Assembly: GCF_000740795.1 (NCBI RefSeq)
Contig: NZ_JGYG01000007.1
Span: 124,001-188,000 of the forward strand
DNA from: Haematobacter massiliensis
GTDB lineage: Bacteria; Pseudomonadota; Alphaproteobacteria; Rhodobacterales; Rhodobacteraceae
DNA length: 64,000 nucleotides
Direction: 5' to 3'
Of the stretch, positions 56,720 to 64,000 are shown piece by piece; the stretch's first letter is position 1, and each line of letters opens with the position of its first letter. Below the pieces are notes generated by a model. That model had not been told where the DNA came from and searched no databases. It saw only the letters and a list, made by a program, of their open reading frames with translations. The translations under genes were made by a program, and so were the position numbers.

Positions 56720-57559
56720 CTAGAGCTTAAGGCATCCGGCAAGGGCGCCGCGCAGCGCTGAAGTCGAACCGCGCAGCGGCAGTGTCCCTTGCGATACCCC
56801 GTTCACAGACAGCCCAACCGTCCCATCGCGGCCGGACAATTGCCCCGCCAAGGCCCCTCCCGCAAGGCTGATGACATAAGCATCTGACGTTCCGCGCTGG
56901 CGGCTGGCCGGGCCGCCTAGCACGCCTTCCGCGAATGCGAAGTCGATCCTAACGGTGGTCTCCCGCGGGCGCTCCCTGAAGACCACAGCAAGCCAAGGCT
57001 GATCGCCGAGGCAGAAGGCGGAAATGGAGAAGATGTTTCCCGGCCCAGGCGATATGGCGACGGGCGGCAGACCCTGGGTTCGGCGCAACTGCCAGCTCTG
57101 GGACGCGACAGGGCTTGCCGGGGCGGGACGGTTGATCCCCGTAAATGACCTGCGGACCTCGCAGCTTCTACGCTGGGGAGGGCTGCAAAGCTGCCCGTTG
57201 ATCCGACGAACGACGGTCGTCCCTTCCAGCCGCCAAGCTTCGGCATGGCCCGCATCAGCAGCAAAATATCCGCCAGGCCCAGACAGCCAGACCGTAACGG
57301 GACAGCCCGCGGTGCCGCAGAAAAAACCGGCAACTCCTTCACAGGACAGATGCGCAAGATCGGTGACGTAATCGGGACGCCCGTCCCCGTTCAGATCCGT
57401 CGCAACAAGATATCCCGCCTTGGGAACCGCACGTCCGCCTGCCCTCTGACAGGCAGCCATATCCTCTGCCTGCACGCGCGCCACTTCGCGGGGCACAGTG
57501 CTGGCCATAGCGGCAAGCGGCGCGAGCAGGAACACCAGAAAGAGGTGCAAAATCTTCAT
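56720..57559 (-). CDS. Secreted hypothetical protein
   Basis: A 279-residue protein with a clear signal peptide (MKILHLFLVFLLAPLAAMAS). The mature part contains an FG-GAP/EF-like segment (LVATDLNGDGRPDYVTDLAH) that could bind calcium and a cysteine-rich stretch with several Cys pairs (CEGVAGFFCGTAGCP, LCSPPQRRSC), as expected for disulfides in the periplasm. No family was recognised. The start lies one base after the TetR gene stop and has GAGGGACAATGAA upstream, so the two genes are cotranscribed. The upstream open frame is not coding. Confidence 0.75.
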   Translation of the reverse strand: MKILHLFLVFLLAPLAAMASTVPREVARVQAEDMAACQRAGGRAVPKAGYLVATDLNGDGRPDYVTDLAHLSCEGVAGFFCGTAGCPVTVWLSGPGGYFAADAGHAEAWRLEGTTVVRRINGQLCSPPQRRSCEVRRSFTGINRPAPASPVASQSWQLRRTQGLPPVAISPGPGNIFSISAFCLGDQPWLAVVFRERPRETTVRIDFAFAEGVLGGPASRQRGTSDAYVISLAGGALAGQLSGRDGTVGLSVNGVSQGTLPLRGSTSALRGALAGCLKL

Positions 57560-57560
57560 T

Positions 57561-58133
57561 TCATTGTCCCTCAGGTCTGGCGTGCGGGGAGGCGGCGGTC
57601 TCGTCGAGGAAACTAGCCGCCGCATCCCTATCGTCCAGCAAGGCGCCACCGAAACCCAGTAGTCGCGCGCCTGCAAGGCTGGCCACGGCAACCCGCGCGG
57701 CATCGGGGGGGAGACCCGCCAACTCCCCATAAAGCGCGACAAGCCGTAAAATGCCAGCCCGCCATTCAGTCGCGAGCAAGGTGTCGGGCGCGTTACGCAC
57801 ATCCGCCGCAAAGGACAGGATCGGGCAAGTCCGCTCCGCTGGCCGGGGGCGTAGATAGAAGGTGCGGAGCCTTTCCGCCGCTTCATCCTGCCCCTCAGTC
57901 ACAACCGAGCGCCAGGCGTGCTCCGCCTCGGCAAAGGCTGCGGCACAGGCCGCTGCAGCCAGCGCGTCCTTGCTGACGAAATGTTTATAGAAACCTCCCT
58001 GCGTCATCCCGGCACGGTGCATGACCTCGGCGATACCGACCGCCGCGGCGCCGCGCGCACGAAACAGGTCCATCGCCGCAGCAAGGATCTTCTTCCGGTT
58101 CGCGGCCATCAGGCTCCGACTGGATCGGGTCAC
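57561..58133 (-). CDS. TetR/AcrR-family regulator
   Basis: A 190-residue regulator. The N-terminal HTH region is RKKILAAAMDLFRARGAAAV then VMHRAGMTQGGFYKHFVSKD, the subgroup related to AcuR/NemR-like repressors. The C-terminal helical domain has CPILSFAADVRN and the segment ASLAGARLLGFGGALLDD. It is divergent from the MaoC-type hydratase gene with a near-palindrome in the 70-base gap, so it probably represses itself and that gene. Confidence 0.9.
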   Translation of the reverse strand: MTRSSRSLMAANRKKILAAAMDLFRARGAAAVGIAEVMHRAGMTQGGFYKHFVSKDALAAAACAAAFAEAEHAWRSVVTEGQDEAAERLRTFYLRPRPAERTCPILSFAADVRNAPDTLLATEWRAGILRLVALYGELAGLPPDAARVAVASLAGARLLGFGGALLDDRDAAASFLDETAASPHARPEGQ

Positions 58134-58164
58134 AGGCCGCCCTCCCGGTTGACAGCTCTGCAGG

Positions 58165-58188
58165 TTTGGAGTTCGGTTATACTCTAAA
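58165..58188. promoter_or_regulatory. Near-palindrome TTTGGAGT-N8-ACTCTAAA (candidate TetR operator)
   Basis: Arms match at 7 of 8 positions. The element lies 15 bases before the MaoC start and 32 bases from the TetR start, overlapping a possible -10 hexamer TATACT (58178-58183). This is the expected position for a TetR-type operator in a divergent pair. Confidence 0.5.
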
Positions 58189-58203
58189 TGGAGGAGGAAC
58201 CCA

Positions 58204-58656
58204 ATGGAAGCGCCGCTTTATCTGGAGGACATTACGCCGGGGTTGCGATTCCGCAGCGGAGATCATCGGATGGAGGCCGCCGATATCAAGCGGTTTGCCG
58301 CCGATTATGATCCGCAACCCTTCCATCTTGATGAAGAAGCGGGTCTTGCATCCTTTTTCGGCGGGCTGGCAGCGAGCGGATGGCATACTGCGGCTGTCAC
58401 GATGCGCCTCCTCGTCGGTGGCGGCGCACCACTCGCCGGGGGAATCATCGGTGCTGGGGGTGAGATACGCTGGCCGCAGGCGACGCGTGCCGGCGACGTG
58501 CTGCATGTGGAATCCGAGGTGCTGGAGGTGACTCCCTCCCGGTCACGCGCTGATCGCGGAATGATTACGTTGAGAAGCCGAACGCTCAATCAGAAGGGCG
58601 AGGAGGTGCAAGTGCTTACCGCCAAGCTGGTCGTCTTCCGCAAGCCTGTCGACTAA
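58204..58656 (+). CDS. MaoC-like hotdog dehydratase
   Basis: A 150-residue single hotdog domain of the (R)-specific enoyl-CoA hydratase/MaoC type. The hydratase motif is DIKRFAADYDPQPFHLDEEA (catalytic Asp and His), then FGGLAASGWHTAAVTMRLL and the second-strand block EIRWPQATRAGDVLHVESEV. It hydrates an enoyl-CoA, or serves a related thioester function. Its ribosome site GGAGGAGG is excellent. It is divergent from the TetR gene and convergent with the DUF3422 gene; no other beta-oxidation gene adjoins it. Confidence 0.9.
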   Translation: MEAPLYLEDITPGLRFRSGDHRMEAADIKRFAADYDPQPFHLDEEAGLASFFGGLAASGWHTAAVTMRLLVGGGAPLAGGIIGAGGEIRWPQATRAGDVLHVESEVLEVTPSRSRADRGMITLRSRTLNQKGEEVQVLTAKLVVFRKPVD

Positions 58657-58662
58657 GCGCGT

Positions 58663-59946
58663 TCAATCATGAAATCCGGCCCTGATCCGCCGGAGCATCA
58701 GGGCCACGCCCAGCATGATAACCGGCACAATTCCCGCCATCAGGAGAGATTTTGGCAGATGCCACATCTCCGCAAAGGGCAGCAACAGATAGGAAGAAAG
58801 GCTCACCGCATAGTAGCTGATGGCGGCGATGGACAGCCCCTCCACAGTGTGCTGCAGACGTAGCTGCTGATCCGAACGGCGATCCATGTTGACGAGCAGG
58901 GCCCGCGTCTGCGCGGAGCGGCCGACATCCACGCGCGTCCGCAACAGGTCTCCCGCCCGCTCGGCGCGATTGGCCATGGAGGTCAGCCGCCGCTCTGCCG
59001 ACCGCGCCGTCCGCATGGCCGGATCGTAGCGACGCTGCATGAACTCCGCAAACGTCTGGTAGCCGGGTATCCGCTCCTCGCGGAGCGCAGCCACCCGATG
59101 ATGAGCGATCGCTTCATAAGCACCTGTCGCGCCAAAGCGGAAGCTCTCGCCGGCAATCAGCCCTTCCAACTCGGACGAGACCGAGAGCAGCAACCCCAGT
59201 GATTCCTCCGCGCTTGCTCCGCCCGTGGCGAGGCCGGAAACGATGTCGGTCAGGCGCGCCTCGATCTCTGCCATGGGAGCGGCGATCCGCTGCGCCGCCG
59301 CAAAGCCCAGAAGAGAAAGTGTCGCGTAAAGTTCGATCTCGCACAGACGCTGCAGCAGCCGCCCGACACGACGCGCCCCGGTGCCATGCTCTACGAACAG
59401 CGCAAAGCGCGTGTGGCCTGACCCATCCATGCGAAAATCGCTGGCCGCCACGGCATGACCGTCGATCACCCGCGCTGCGGCAAGGCTCTCCGCGACAAAC
59501 CAGTTCGAGAGTTTCTCGGCCAGCACTGTCTCCGCCTTCGGCATTTCCTCTACCCGGAAGCAGGCCGAGACGAGCCGTAGCCCGGGAGCCGATGCCAGCC
59601 ACTCGGCCGATATCAACGCGTCGGGCGAGAAAGTCGCCTCGCCAAGCTGTGGGGTGATGACGGTGTAGCTGAATACCTCCGCATGGCTTTCCCATTTCAG
59701 TACCGCGTCACCGATCTGTCCGGTGAAGTGCGTCACGCCAGCCGCCGGGGCCGGGATGTCGTACCGGGCAAGCAGTTCTGCAAGATGCGCCCGTTCGGCT
59801 GTCCGATCCCGAGGGCCGCCCGCAGCTGGCATAAGCGCGATGTAGAATGCCTCAGCGGGCACAGGCACAGGCGGCGAAGGACGCGCGTGCAGCTCATCGC
59901 TTAAGGTGCGCCGAAGCGGATGGTCAGCCAGTTCCGGCATTGCCAT
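58663..59946 (-). CDS. DUF3422 family membrane protein
   Basis: A 427-residue protein. The N-terminal block LRRTLSDELHARPSPPVPVP is the DUF3422 signature. The middle is largely helical, with a likely coiled coil (MRTARSAERRLTSMANRAER). Two membrane helices lie at the C-terminus (SIAAISYYAVSLSSYLLLPF and LLMAGIVPVIMLGVALMLRR). The N-terminus is cytoplasmic by the positive-inside rule. The function of the family is unknown. The stop is 6 bases from the convergent MaoC stop. It follows the GntR gene in the same direction with a 66-base gap. Confidence 0.88.
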   Translation of the reverse strand: MAMPELADHPLRRTLSDELHARPSPPVPVPAEAFYIALMPAAGGPRDRTAERAHLAELLARYDIPAPAAGVTHFTGQIGDAVLKWESHAEVFSYTVITPQLGEATFSPDALISAEWLASAPGLRLVSACFRVEEMPKAETVLAEKLSNWFVAESLAAARVIDGHAVAASDFRMDGSGHTRFALFVEHGTGARRVGRLLQRLCEIELYATLSLLGFAAAQRIAAPMAEIEARLTDIVSGLATGGASAEESLGLLLSVSSELEGLIAGESFRFGATGAYEAIAHHRVAALREERIPGYQTFAEFMQRRYDPAMRTARSAERRLTSMANRAERAGDLLRTRVDVGRSAQTRALLVNMDRRSDQQLRLQHTVEGLSIAAISYYAVSLSSYLLLPFAEMWHLPKSLLMAGIVPVIMLGVALMLRRIRAGFHD

Positions 59947-60012
59947 GTCCCTCTATCCTTGCCCCGACACTGACGCAGCATTCGGAAGACGGCAATCCTC
60001 CTGTGGCCCGTT

Positions 60013-60645
60013 TCACGCCCCCGCGCGTACGGCGTCGATCAACAGCGTTACATGGCGCCGTCCCGCTTGCTCCGCGGCTTCGCCATTTCCCGAGAGCACG
60101 GCTTCACGTATCGCACGATAAGATGACACATGCGCCGCGCGAGGGATGGCCGTATAGGCGCGGATGAGATGAAGTTGCAGCTTCGGCAGACTACGGGCCA
60201 GTTCCACGCTGCCACCCGCCTGAAGCAATGCCCGGTGGAACCGTGTCCGGAGCCGCGCATAGTCCACCCCCTCGCTGTCGGGAGCAGCATCCAGCATTGC
60301 GGCCGTCTCCTCGGCAAAGGCGCGGCGGATGTCGGGGTCGGTCATGCGCTCGGCCGCAAGACGGGCATTCAGGCCGACGAGCGCCTCCGTGATGCGGAGA
60401 AGGTCGATCATCTCCTCCTGACCGGGCCGGCGGATGGTTGCGCCCTTGTGCAGCACTATGTCAACCACGCCTTCGGCGGCGAGCCGGCGAAACGCCTCCC
60501 GCACGGTCGACCGGCTGACACCGTGGCGCGCCATCACCTGCGCCTCCACCAACCGCTGTCCCATGACCAGGTCGCCATCATAGATCGCCCGGATGATGGC
60601 ACGGACAAGCATGTCCGGCGCGCCCTTCGCTTCGTCGCTGCCCAT
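60013..60645 (-). CDS. GntR-family regulator (FCD subgroup)
   Basis: A 210-residue regulator. The winged helix is GQRLVEAQVMARHGVSRSTV then REAFRRLAAEGVVDIVLHKG, and the FCD domain spans about 85-205 (LLRITEALVGLNARLAAERM; later FHRALLQAGGSVEL). Histidines in FHRALL and RRHVTLLID would bind metal. The start at 60645 has GGGGGACAAC ahead. It lies between the GNAT and DUF3422 genes on the same strand; the target is unknown. Confidence 0.88.
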   Translation of the reverse strand: MGSDEAKGAPDMLVRAIIRAIYDGDLVMGQRLVEAQVMARHGVSRSTVREAFRRLAAEGVVDIVLHKGATIRRPGQEEMIDLLRITEALVGLNARLAAERMTDPDIRRAFAEETAAMLDAAPDSEGVDYARLRTRFHRALLQAGGSVELARSLPKLQLHLIRAYTAIPRAAHVSSYRAIREAVLSGNGEAAEQAGRRHVTLLIDAVRAGA

Positions 60646-60703
60646 GTTGTCCCCCAAAACCGCGCTTCTGGTCCTAACCGAGCGTGGGCCTGCTGAAAAG
60701 CTG

Positions 60704-61306
60704 TCAGTCGATGAGGGGAACCTGCGGGGCAGCATCGCGCGGCAGCAGGCCCGACAGACGCGGATCGTCAAGCACCTCCACCCGCATCTCAACAGGCCGG
60801 AACCCCATCCTCTGATAGAAGGCCAGCGCGGAGGGGTGGTCGAAATGGCAGGTATGTAACCAGACTTTGCTCACCGGGCGCGCCCAGGCGGCGGTCAGCG
60901 CCGCGTGCATCATGGGCTTGCCAAGCCCGCGGCCCGTCTCCCCCTCCGCCAGTCCGAAAAAGGCCAATTCGCAGACCTCAGCAGTGCGGAAGTCCAGCTC
61001 CACCAGCCCGATCGGCACGCCGTCACGGAGCAGATAGAACAGGTTTACCTCGGGGTGAGAAAGCGTAGCCGTCAGGATTTCGTCCGGCATCTTCAGCCGG
61101 GATACCCATAGCAGGTTCTGCCCGATGGCCCGGAACAGCTTGCGATATTCGGCGGGAGCAGGCGGGGCGACCCTCTCGAACGAGATGCCCCGCGGCCAAT
61201 CCGGTGGCTCGACAGGCGGCGGGGATGTCATCTCCAACCAGGTCACGACCGTTGCCAGCTTGCCTTTCGGCACGGGCGTATAGCCATCCTCGAGTGTGCC
61301 CGTCAT
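60704..61306 (-). CDS. GNAT-family N-acetyltransferase
   Basis: A 200-residue GNAT protein. The acetyl-CoA loop is in LAEGETGRGLGKPMMHAALT (Q/R-x-x-G-x-G/A motif as TGRGLG). It is preceded by the strand IGLVELDFRTAEVCELAFFG and followed by KVWLHTCHFDHPSALAFYQR then MGFRPVEMRVEV. The substrate is unknown. Two ATGs (61309 and 61306) are possible. It is divergent from the pyridoxamine-pyruvate aminotransferase gene, and its shared promoter region is 131 bases. Confidence 0.88.
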   Translation of the reverse strand: MTGTLEDGYTPVPKGKLATVVTWLEMTSPPPVEPPDWPRGISFERVAPPAPAEYRKLFRAIGQNLLWVSRLKMPDEILTATLSHPEVNLFYLLRDGVPIGLVELDFRTAEVCELAFFGLAEGETGRGLGKPMMHAALTAAWARPVSKVWLHTCHFDHPSALAFYQRMGFRPVEMRVEVLDDPRLSGLLPRDAAPQVPLID

Positions 61307-61437
61307 CACCTGCTCCGCTGTTCGATCATGCGGCCGGAGTGATCCGGGGCGCCAGAGTTGTCAAGCGCTGCTGCTGCATCTGCATTGCCTGCATGTCGCA
61401 CCGGATCTAGGGTTGGCATGACGTAATGGAGGTCTAG

Positions 61438-62616
61438 ATGCCCCTTCCCCCAGAGGCCGGCAGTCTTTTCACCCTGACCACCGGACCTGTCGCCTGCTAC
61501 CCGGAGGTGCTTTCGGCGCTTGCGCAACCCGTTCTGTCCGACGCCGACCCAGCCTTTCGTGCCCTCTACTCCGCGACGCTGGAGAAGTTGCGGCGCGCGC
61601 TGCCTGCCCCCAAGGCCGTGATCCTGCAGGGCGAGCCAGTGCTTGGGCTGGAAGCGGCGGCGCTGTCGCTCGTCGCGCCCGGAGACGTGGTTCTGAACCT
61701 CGCATCGGGCGTTTACGGCGCGGGTTACAGCCAGTGGCTATCGCGCAATGCCAAGGTGGTGAACGAGGTCCGCACCGCTTTCGATGCCGTAATCGACCCG
61801 GAACACGTTCGGCAGGCTCTGCTCGAGCACCCCGAAACCGCTGTCGTCGCGGTCTGCCATCACGACACGCCCTCCGGGACGCTGAACCCGCTTGCAGAGA
61901 TCGGCAGGGTCGTGCGGGAGCACGGCGCGCTGCTCGTGGTGGATGCGGTATCCTCCTGGGCCGGAATGGAAGTGGATATGGCGGGCTGGGGGATCGACCT
62001 GCTGGTGACCGGGCCGAACAAATGTCTCGGCTGCCCACCGGGACTGACCTTGCTCGGTATTTCCCGACGGGCATGGGAGAAAATGCGGACCAATCCGGTC
62101 AGCCCCCGCGGGTCATTTCTCTCGATCCTCGATTGGGAGGGAATGGAAGACCCGGGCCGCGCTTTCCCGTTTTCCCCTTCCGTAGCGGAGGTTCACGGGC
62201 TTGCAGCAGGGCTGGACCGATACCTTGCCGAAGGGCCGGAGGTGGTGTGGGCACGCCATGCGCTTACCGGCGCCGCCATGCGGGCCGGGGTGAAAGCCAT
62301 GGGTCTCACTCTCTGGCCCGCGCGCGAGGAAACCGCTGCCGCGACCTGCACCGCCATCCGCCTGCCCGACGGGGTGGAGCAGACGGCGCTGCGGAACGCG
62401 ATGCGGGAGAACTATGGCGTCGTCATCTCCGCGGGGCGGGCAGATACCCTGAACCGGCTGATCCGGGTGGGACATATGGGTCCGACGGCAGAACCGATCT
62501 ACGTCCCCCTCGTCCTCACCGCGCTCGCCGGTGCGCTCGGCCGGGTCAGCGGACGGAAATGGGATCTGGGCAGCGCCGTAACCGCCGCGCTCGATGTCAT
62601 GGAGAGCGGCACTTGA
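61438..62616 (+). CDS. Pyridoxamine-pyruvate aminotransferase
   Basis: A 392-residue class V aminotransferase that transfers the amino group of pyridoxamine to pyruvate, giving pyridoxal and alanine in vitamin B6 degradation pathway I. It resembles the Mesorhizobium loti enzyme closely from memory: HGEPVLGLEAA appears as LQGEPVLGLEAAALSLVAPG, then VVLNLASGVYGAGYSQW, VCHHDTPSGTLNPLAEIG and VTGPNKCLGCPPGLTLLGIS. Lys195 in the last segment corresponds to the catalytic lysine. It uses the free vitamers as substrate and needs no PLP cofactor. GGAGG precedes the start. Later pathway genes are not adjacent. Confidence 0.9.
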   Translation: MPLPPEAGSLFTLTTGPVACYPEVLSALAQPVLSDADPAFRALYSATLEKLRRALPAPKAVILQGEPVLGLEAAALSLVAPGDVVLNLASGVYGAGYSQWLSRNAKVVNEVRTAFDAVIDPEHVRQALLEHPETAVVAVCHHDTPSGTLNPLAEIGRVVREHGALLVVDAVSSWAGMEVDMAGWGIDLLVTGPNKCLGCPPGLTLLGISRRAWEKMRTNPVSPRGSFLSILDWEGMEDPGRAFPFSPSVAEVHGLAAGLDRYLAEGPEVVWARHALTGAAMRAGVKAMGLTLWPAREETAAATCTAIRLPDGVEQTALRNAMRENYGVVISAGRADTLNRLIRVGHMGPTAEPIYVPLVLTALAGALGRVSGRKWDLGSAVTAALDVMESGT

Positions 62617-62647
62617 CGCGGGGCCAAGGAGGGGTCACGCCCTCCCC

Positions 62648-63001
62648 GTGCTGACGCTGGACAACATCATCTCAGACCGCGGCTCCCGCTACGCCGTTTC
62701 CGGCGCGCCCTGCCCATCGGCAGCGGCGGCTCAGGAGCTGCTGAGAGAGCTGAAACGGAGCCGCAAATTCGCCAAGGCCACGCATAACACATGGGGGCTC
62801 CTCACGGCCGAGGGCCCGCTCAAAAACGATGACGGCGAAAGTGGCGCCGGCATGATCATCCTGCGAATGCTGGAGCGGGCGGACCTCCACGATCATCTGA
62901 TCGTCGTGACGTGATGGTATGGAGGGAAGCACTTGGGCGGTGACCGGTTCCGGCACGTTCAGGAGGCGGTGAGGCTCTACCTCGCTGCCCTCTCCGGCTG
63001 A
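62648..63001 (+). pseudogene. Impact/UPF0029 (YigZ-type) protein gene interrupted by an in-frame TGA
   Basis: From a GTG at 62648 the frame gives VLTLDNIISDRGSRYAVSG, then KATHNTWGLLTAEG, NDDGESGAGMIILRMLE and HLIVVT, all hallmarks of the UPF0029 Impact N-terminal domain. A TGA at 62912-62914 stands where the invariant Arg of the family's TRWYGG motif is expected. The same frame continues without change as WYGGKHLGGDRFRHVQEAV to a second stop at 62999-63001. One C-to-T change (CGA to TGA) explains it. It is most likely an inactivated gene, less likely readthrough or a sequencing error. The start is not certain; AAGGAGG lies at 62625 and an in-frame ATG at 62594 overlaps the preceding gene. 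Confidence 0.8.
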
Positions 63002-63012
63002 AACCCGCGCGA

Positions 63013-64000
63013 TCAGCCCTCCCCCTTGACGGCAGTCACCAGCGCCTCGACGGTATAGGGCTTCGCGAGAACGCTTTCTGCCGCACCAGGGGCCACAGCC
63101 GCAGCATCTCCCGTCGCGAAAACCACCCTGATGGCCTTCTGAAGCTCCACCGCCTGCCGTGCCAGCGCCGCCCCCGACAGTCCGGGCAGATGATAGTCGC
63201 TCACCAGAACATCGAATGGCTGGGAGGAAAGCAGCCGAAGGGCCGCTTCCGCACTTCCCGCCTCTTCAACGGTCATACCCTCTTCCCGCAGGATTTCTGC
63301 CGTGTCCATGCGGATCAACGGATCGTCCTCCACAAGAAGCACCGTGAGGGAGGAGCGCGCGGCCGAATAACTCTCGGTCTTGCCGCTGCGCCCTGCCCCC
63401 GCCTGCTGTTCGCGGTTGGCAAGCACATGGCGCAGTTTCCGGGCCAGCGCCTCGCGGGTATAGGGCTTGGAGAGCAGCTCCACTCCCGCGTCGAGCCGCC
63501 CGCCATGCACGATGGAATTCTCCGTGTAGCCCGAGGTGAACAACACTGCGACGCCCGGTATGCGCTCCTTCGCCTTGCGGGCGAGATCCGGGCTCTTCAG
63601 CGGCCCGGGCATGACGACATCGGTGAAGATCAGGTCGATGGGCACACCACTTTCGACCACATTCAGCGCGGCCGAGGCGTCCGGTGACTTCAACACGCGA
63701 TAGCCAAGGTCTTTCAGCATATCGACGACGATGGCACGCACCTCATCGTCATCCTCGACCACCAGCACCGTTTCATTGCCCCCGACGATCTGCCCCTCAT
63801 CGCGCGGAACCGCGATGTCCTCCGCCTCCAGCGAGCGTGGCAGGTAGAGCTTGATCGTGGTACCGTGTTCCTGTTCGGAATAAAGTTTCACATGGCCGCC
63901 GGACTGCTTCACGAACCCATAGACCATTGAAAGCCCGAGGCCGGATCCCTTTCCTTCTCCCTTGGTCGTGAAGAATGGTTCGAACACTTTCTCCGCGATC
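63013..64000 (-). CDS. Hybrid sensor histidine kinase, C-terminal part (HATPase end plus two receiver domains)
   Basis: The gene runs off the right window edge, so only about 329 residues of the C-terminus are seen. They begin in the HATPase domain (FEPFFTTKGEGKGSGLGLSM, the F and G2 boxes). A first receiver domain (about VLVVEDDDEVRAIVVDML with phospho-acceptor Asp in LIFTDVVMPG and Lys in LLSKPYT) and a second (VLLVEDDPLIRMDTAEIL, Asp in VLVSDYHLPG, Lys in VLAKPYTVEA) follow. The receiver type matches the PAS-hybrid kinases common in Rhizobiales and Rhodobacterales. The sensory N-terminus is outside the window, so the signal cannot be judged. Confidence 0.93.
   Translation of the reverse strand, partial: IAEKVFEPFFTTKGEGKGSGLGLSMVYGFVKQSGGHVKLYSEQEHGTTIKLYLPRSLEAEDIAVPRDEGQIVGGNETVLVVEDDDEVRAIVVDMLKDLGYRVLKSPDASAALNVVESGVPIDLIFTDVVMPGPLKSPDLARKAKERIPGVAVLFTSGYTENSIVHGGRLDAGVELLSKPYTREALARKLRHVLANREQQAGAGRSGKTESYSAARSSLTVLLVEDDPLIRMDTAEILREEGMTVEEAGSAEAALRLLSSQPFDVLVSDYHLPGLSGAALARQAVELQKAIRVVFATGDAAAVAPGAAESVLAKPYTVEALVTAVKGEG

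Noticed and set aside
58149-58183. TTGACA ... TATACT as a sigma-70 promoter for the MaoC gene
   Set aside because: The spacer is 23 bases, too long for a standard promoter; only the TATACT hexamer remains plausible.
62912-62914. Selenocysteine codon in the Impact-family gene
   Set aside because: The expected residue is Arg, not Cys, and no SECIS-like hairpin was seen just downstream; nonsense mutation is simpler.

Overview
The window reads as a high-GC alphaproteobacterial chromosome segment, most likely from the order Rhodobacterales. This rests on gene content recalled from family knowledge (FdsGBA-type formate dehydrogenase, TRAP and ABC uptake systems, DUF3422, pyridoxamine-pyruvate aminotransferase, class Ib ribonucleotide reductase) and on strong G/C third-position bias. 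No rRNA, tRNA, CRISPR array, complete insertion sequence or phage module was recognised. The genus cannot be fixed by eye.

Layout. 1-2.7 kb: the start of a peptide-type ABC binding protein (-), a divergent carbamoylase/amidohydrolase (+), then about 1 kb of non-coding, lower-GC DNA that holds a 64-bp relic of an ABC ATPase gene start. 2.7-6.7 kb: nrdHIEF (-). 7.1-14.9 kb: a six-gene operon (-) of GntR regulator, periplasmic binding protein, two permeases, gamma-glutamyltransferase and double ATPase, which looks like a glutathione/gamma-glutamyl-peptide scavenging system. 15.2-20.1 kb: pyridoxal kinase, a secreted esterase, a thioesterase, an ECF sigma/anti-sigma pair, a Bax-inhibitor-1 protein and a DUF2076 protein. 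20.2-29.3 kb: a tightly coupled catabolic operon (-) of fused TRAP transporter DctQM, DctP, IclR regulator, thiolase, acyl-CoA ligase, tandem-PPC (DUF296) protein and SDR, with a second SDR upstream; its substrate is unknown. 29.7-32.9 kb: a proVWX-like betaine/choline/proline ABC importer (+).

33.0-42.6 kb: an aromatic-acid neighbourhood of FAD dehydrogenase, AraC and MarR regulators, NIPSNAP protein, PobA, two aromatic-acid/H+ symporters and a CoA-transferase. Two promoter regions in it share the palindrome TGTTGC-N4-GCAACA. 42.9-44.1 kb: lytic transglycosylase and SSB, divergent. 44.7-54.0 kb: a LysR gene followed by fdsG-fdsB-(30-codon ORF)-fdsA-fdsD-mobA-mobB/fdhD-moeA, which puts NAD-dependent formate dehydrogenase and the late steps of molybdenum-cofactor assembly and sulfuration in one operon. 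53.98-56.5 kb: divergent davA/davB for lysine to 5-aminovalerate. 56.7-64 kb: a secreted hypothetical protein with a TetR regulator, MaoC hydratase, DUF3422, GntR, GNAT, pyridoxamine-pyruvate aminotransferase, an Impact/UPF0029 gene broken by an in-frame TGA, and the C-terminal part of a hybrid histidine kinase.

Taken together the region is nutritional: uptake plus catabolism of amides, glutathione-type peptides, an unknown carboxylate, betaines, 4-hydroxybenzoate, formate, lysine and vitamin B6, each module with its own local regulator. The strongest candidates for undescribed biology are the TRAP/thiolase/tandem-PPC operon, the coupled 30-codon ORF inside the fds operon, the MobB-FdhD fusion, and the shared operator in the aromatic cluster.
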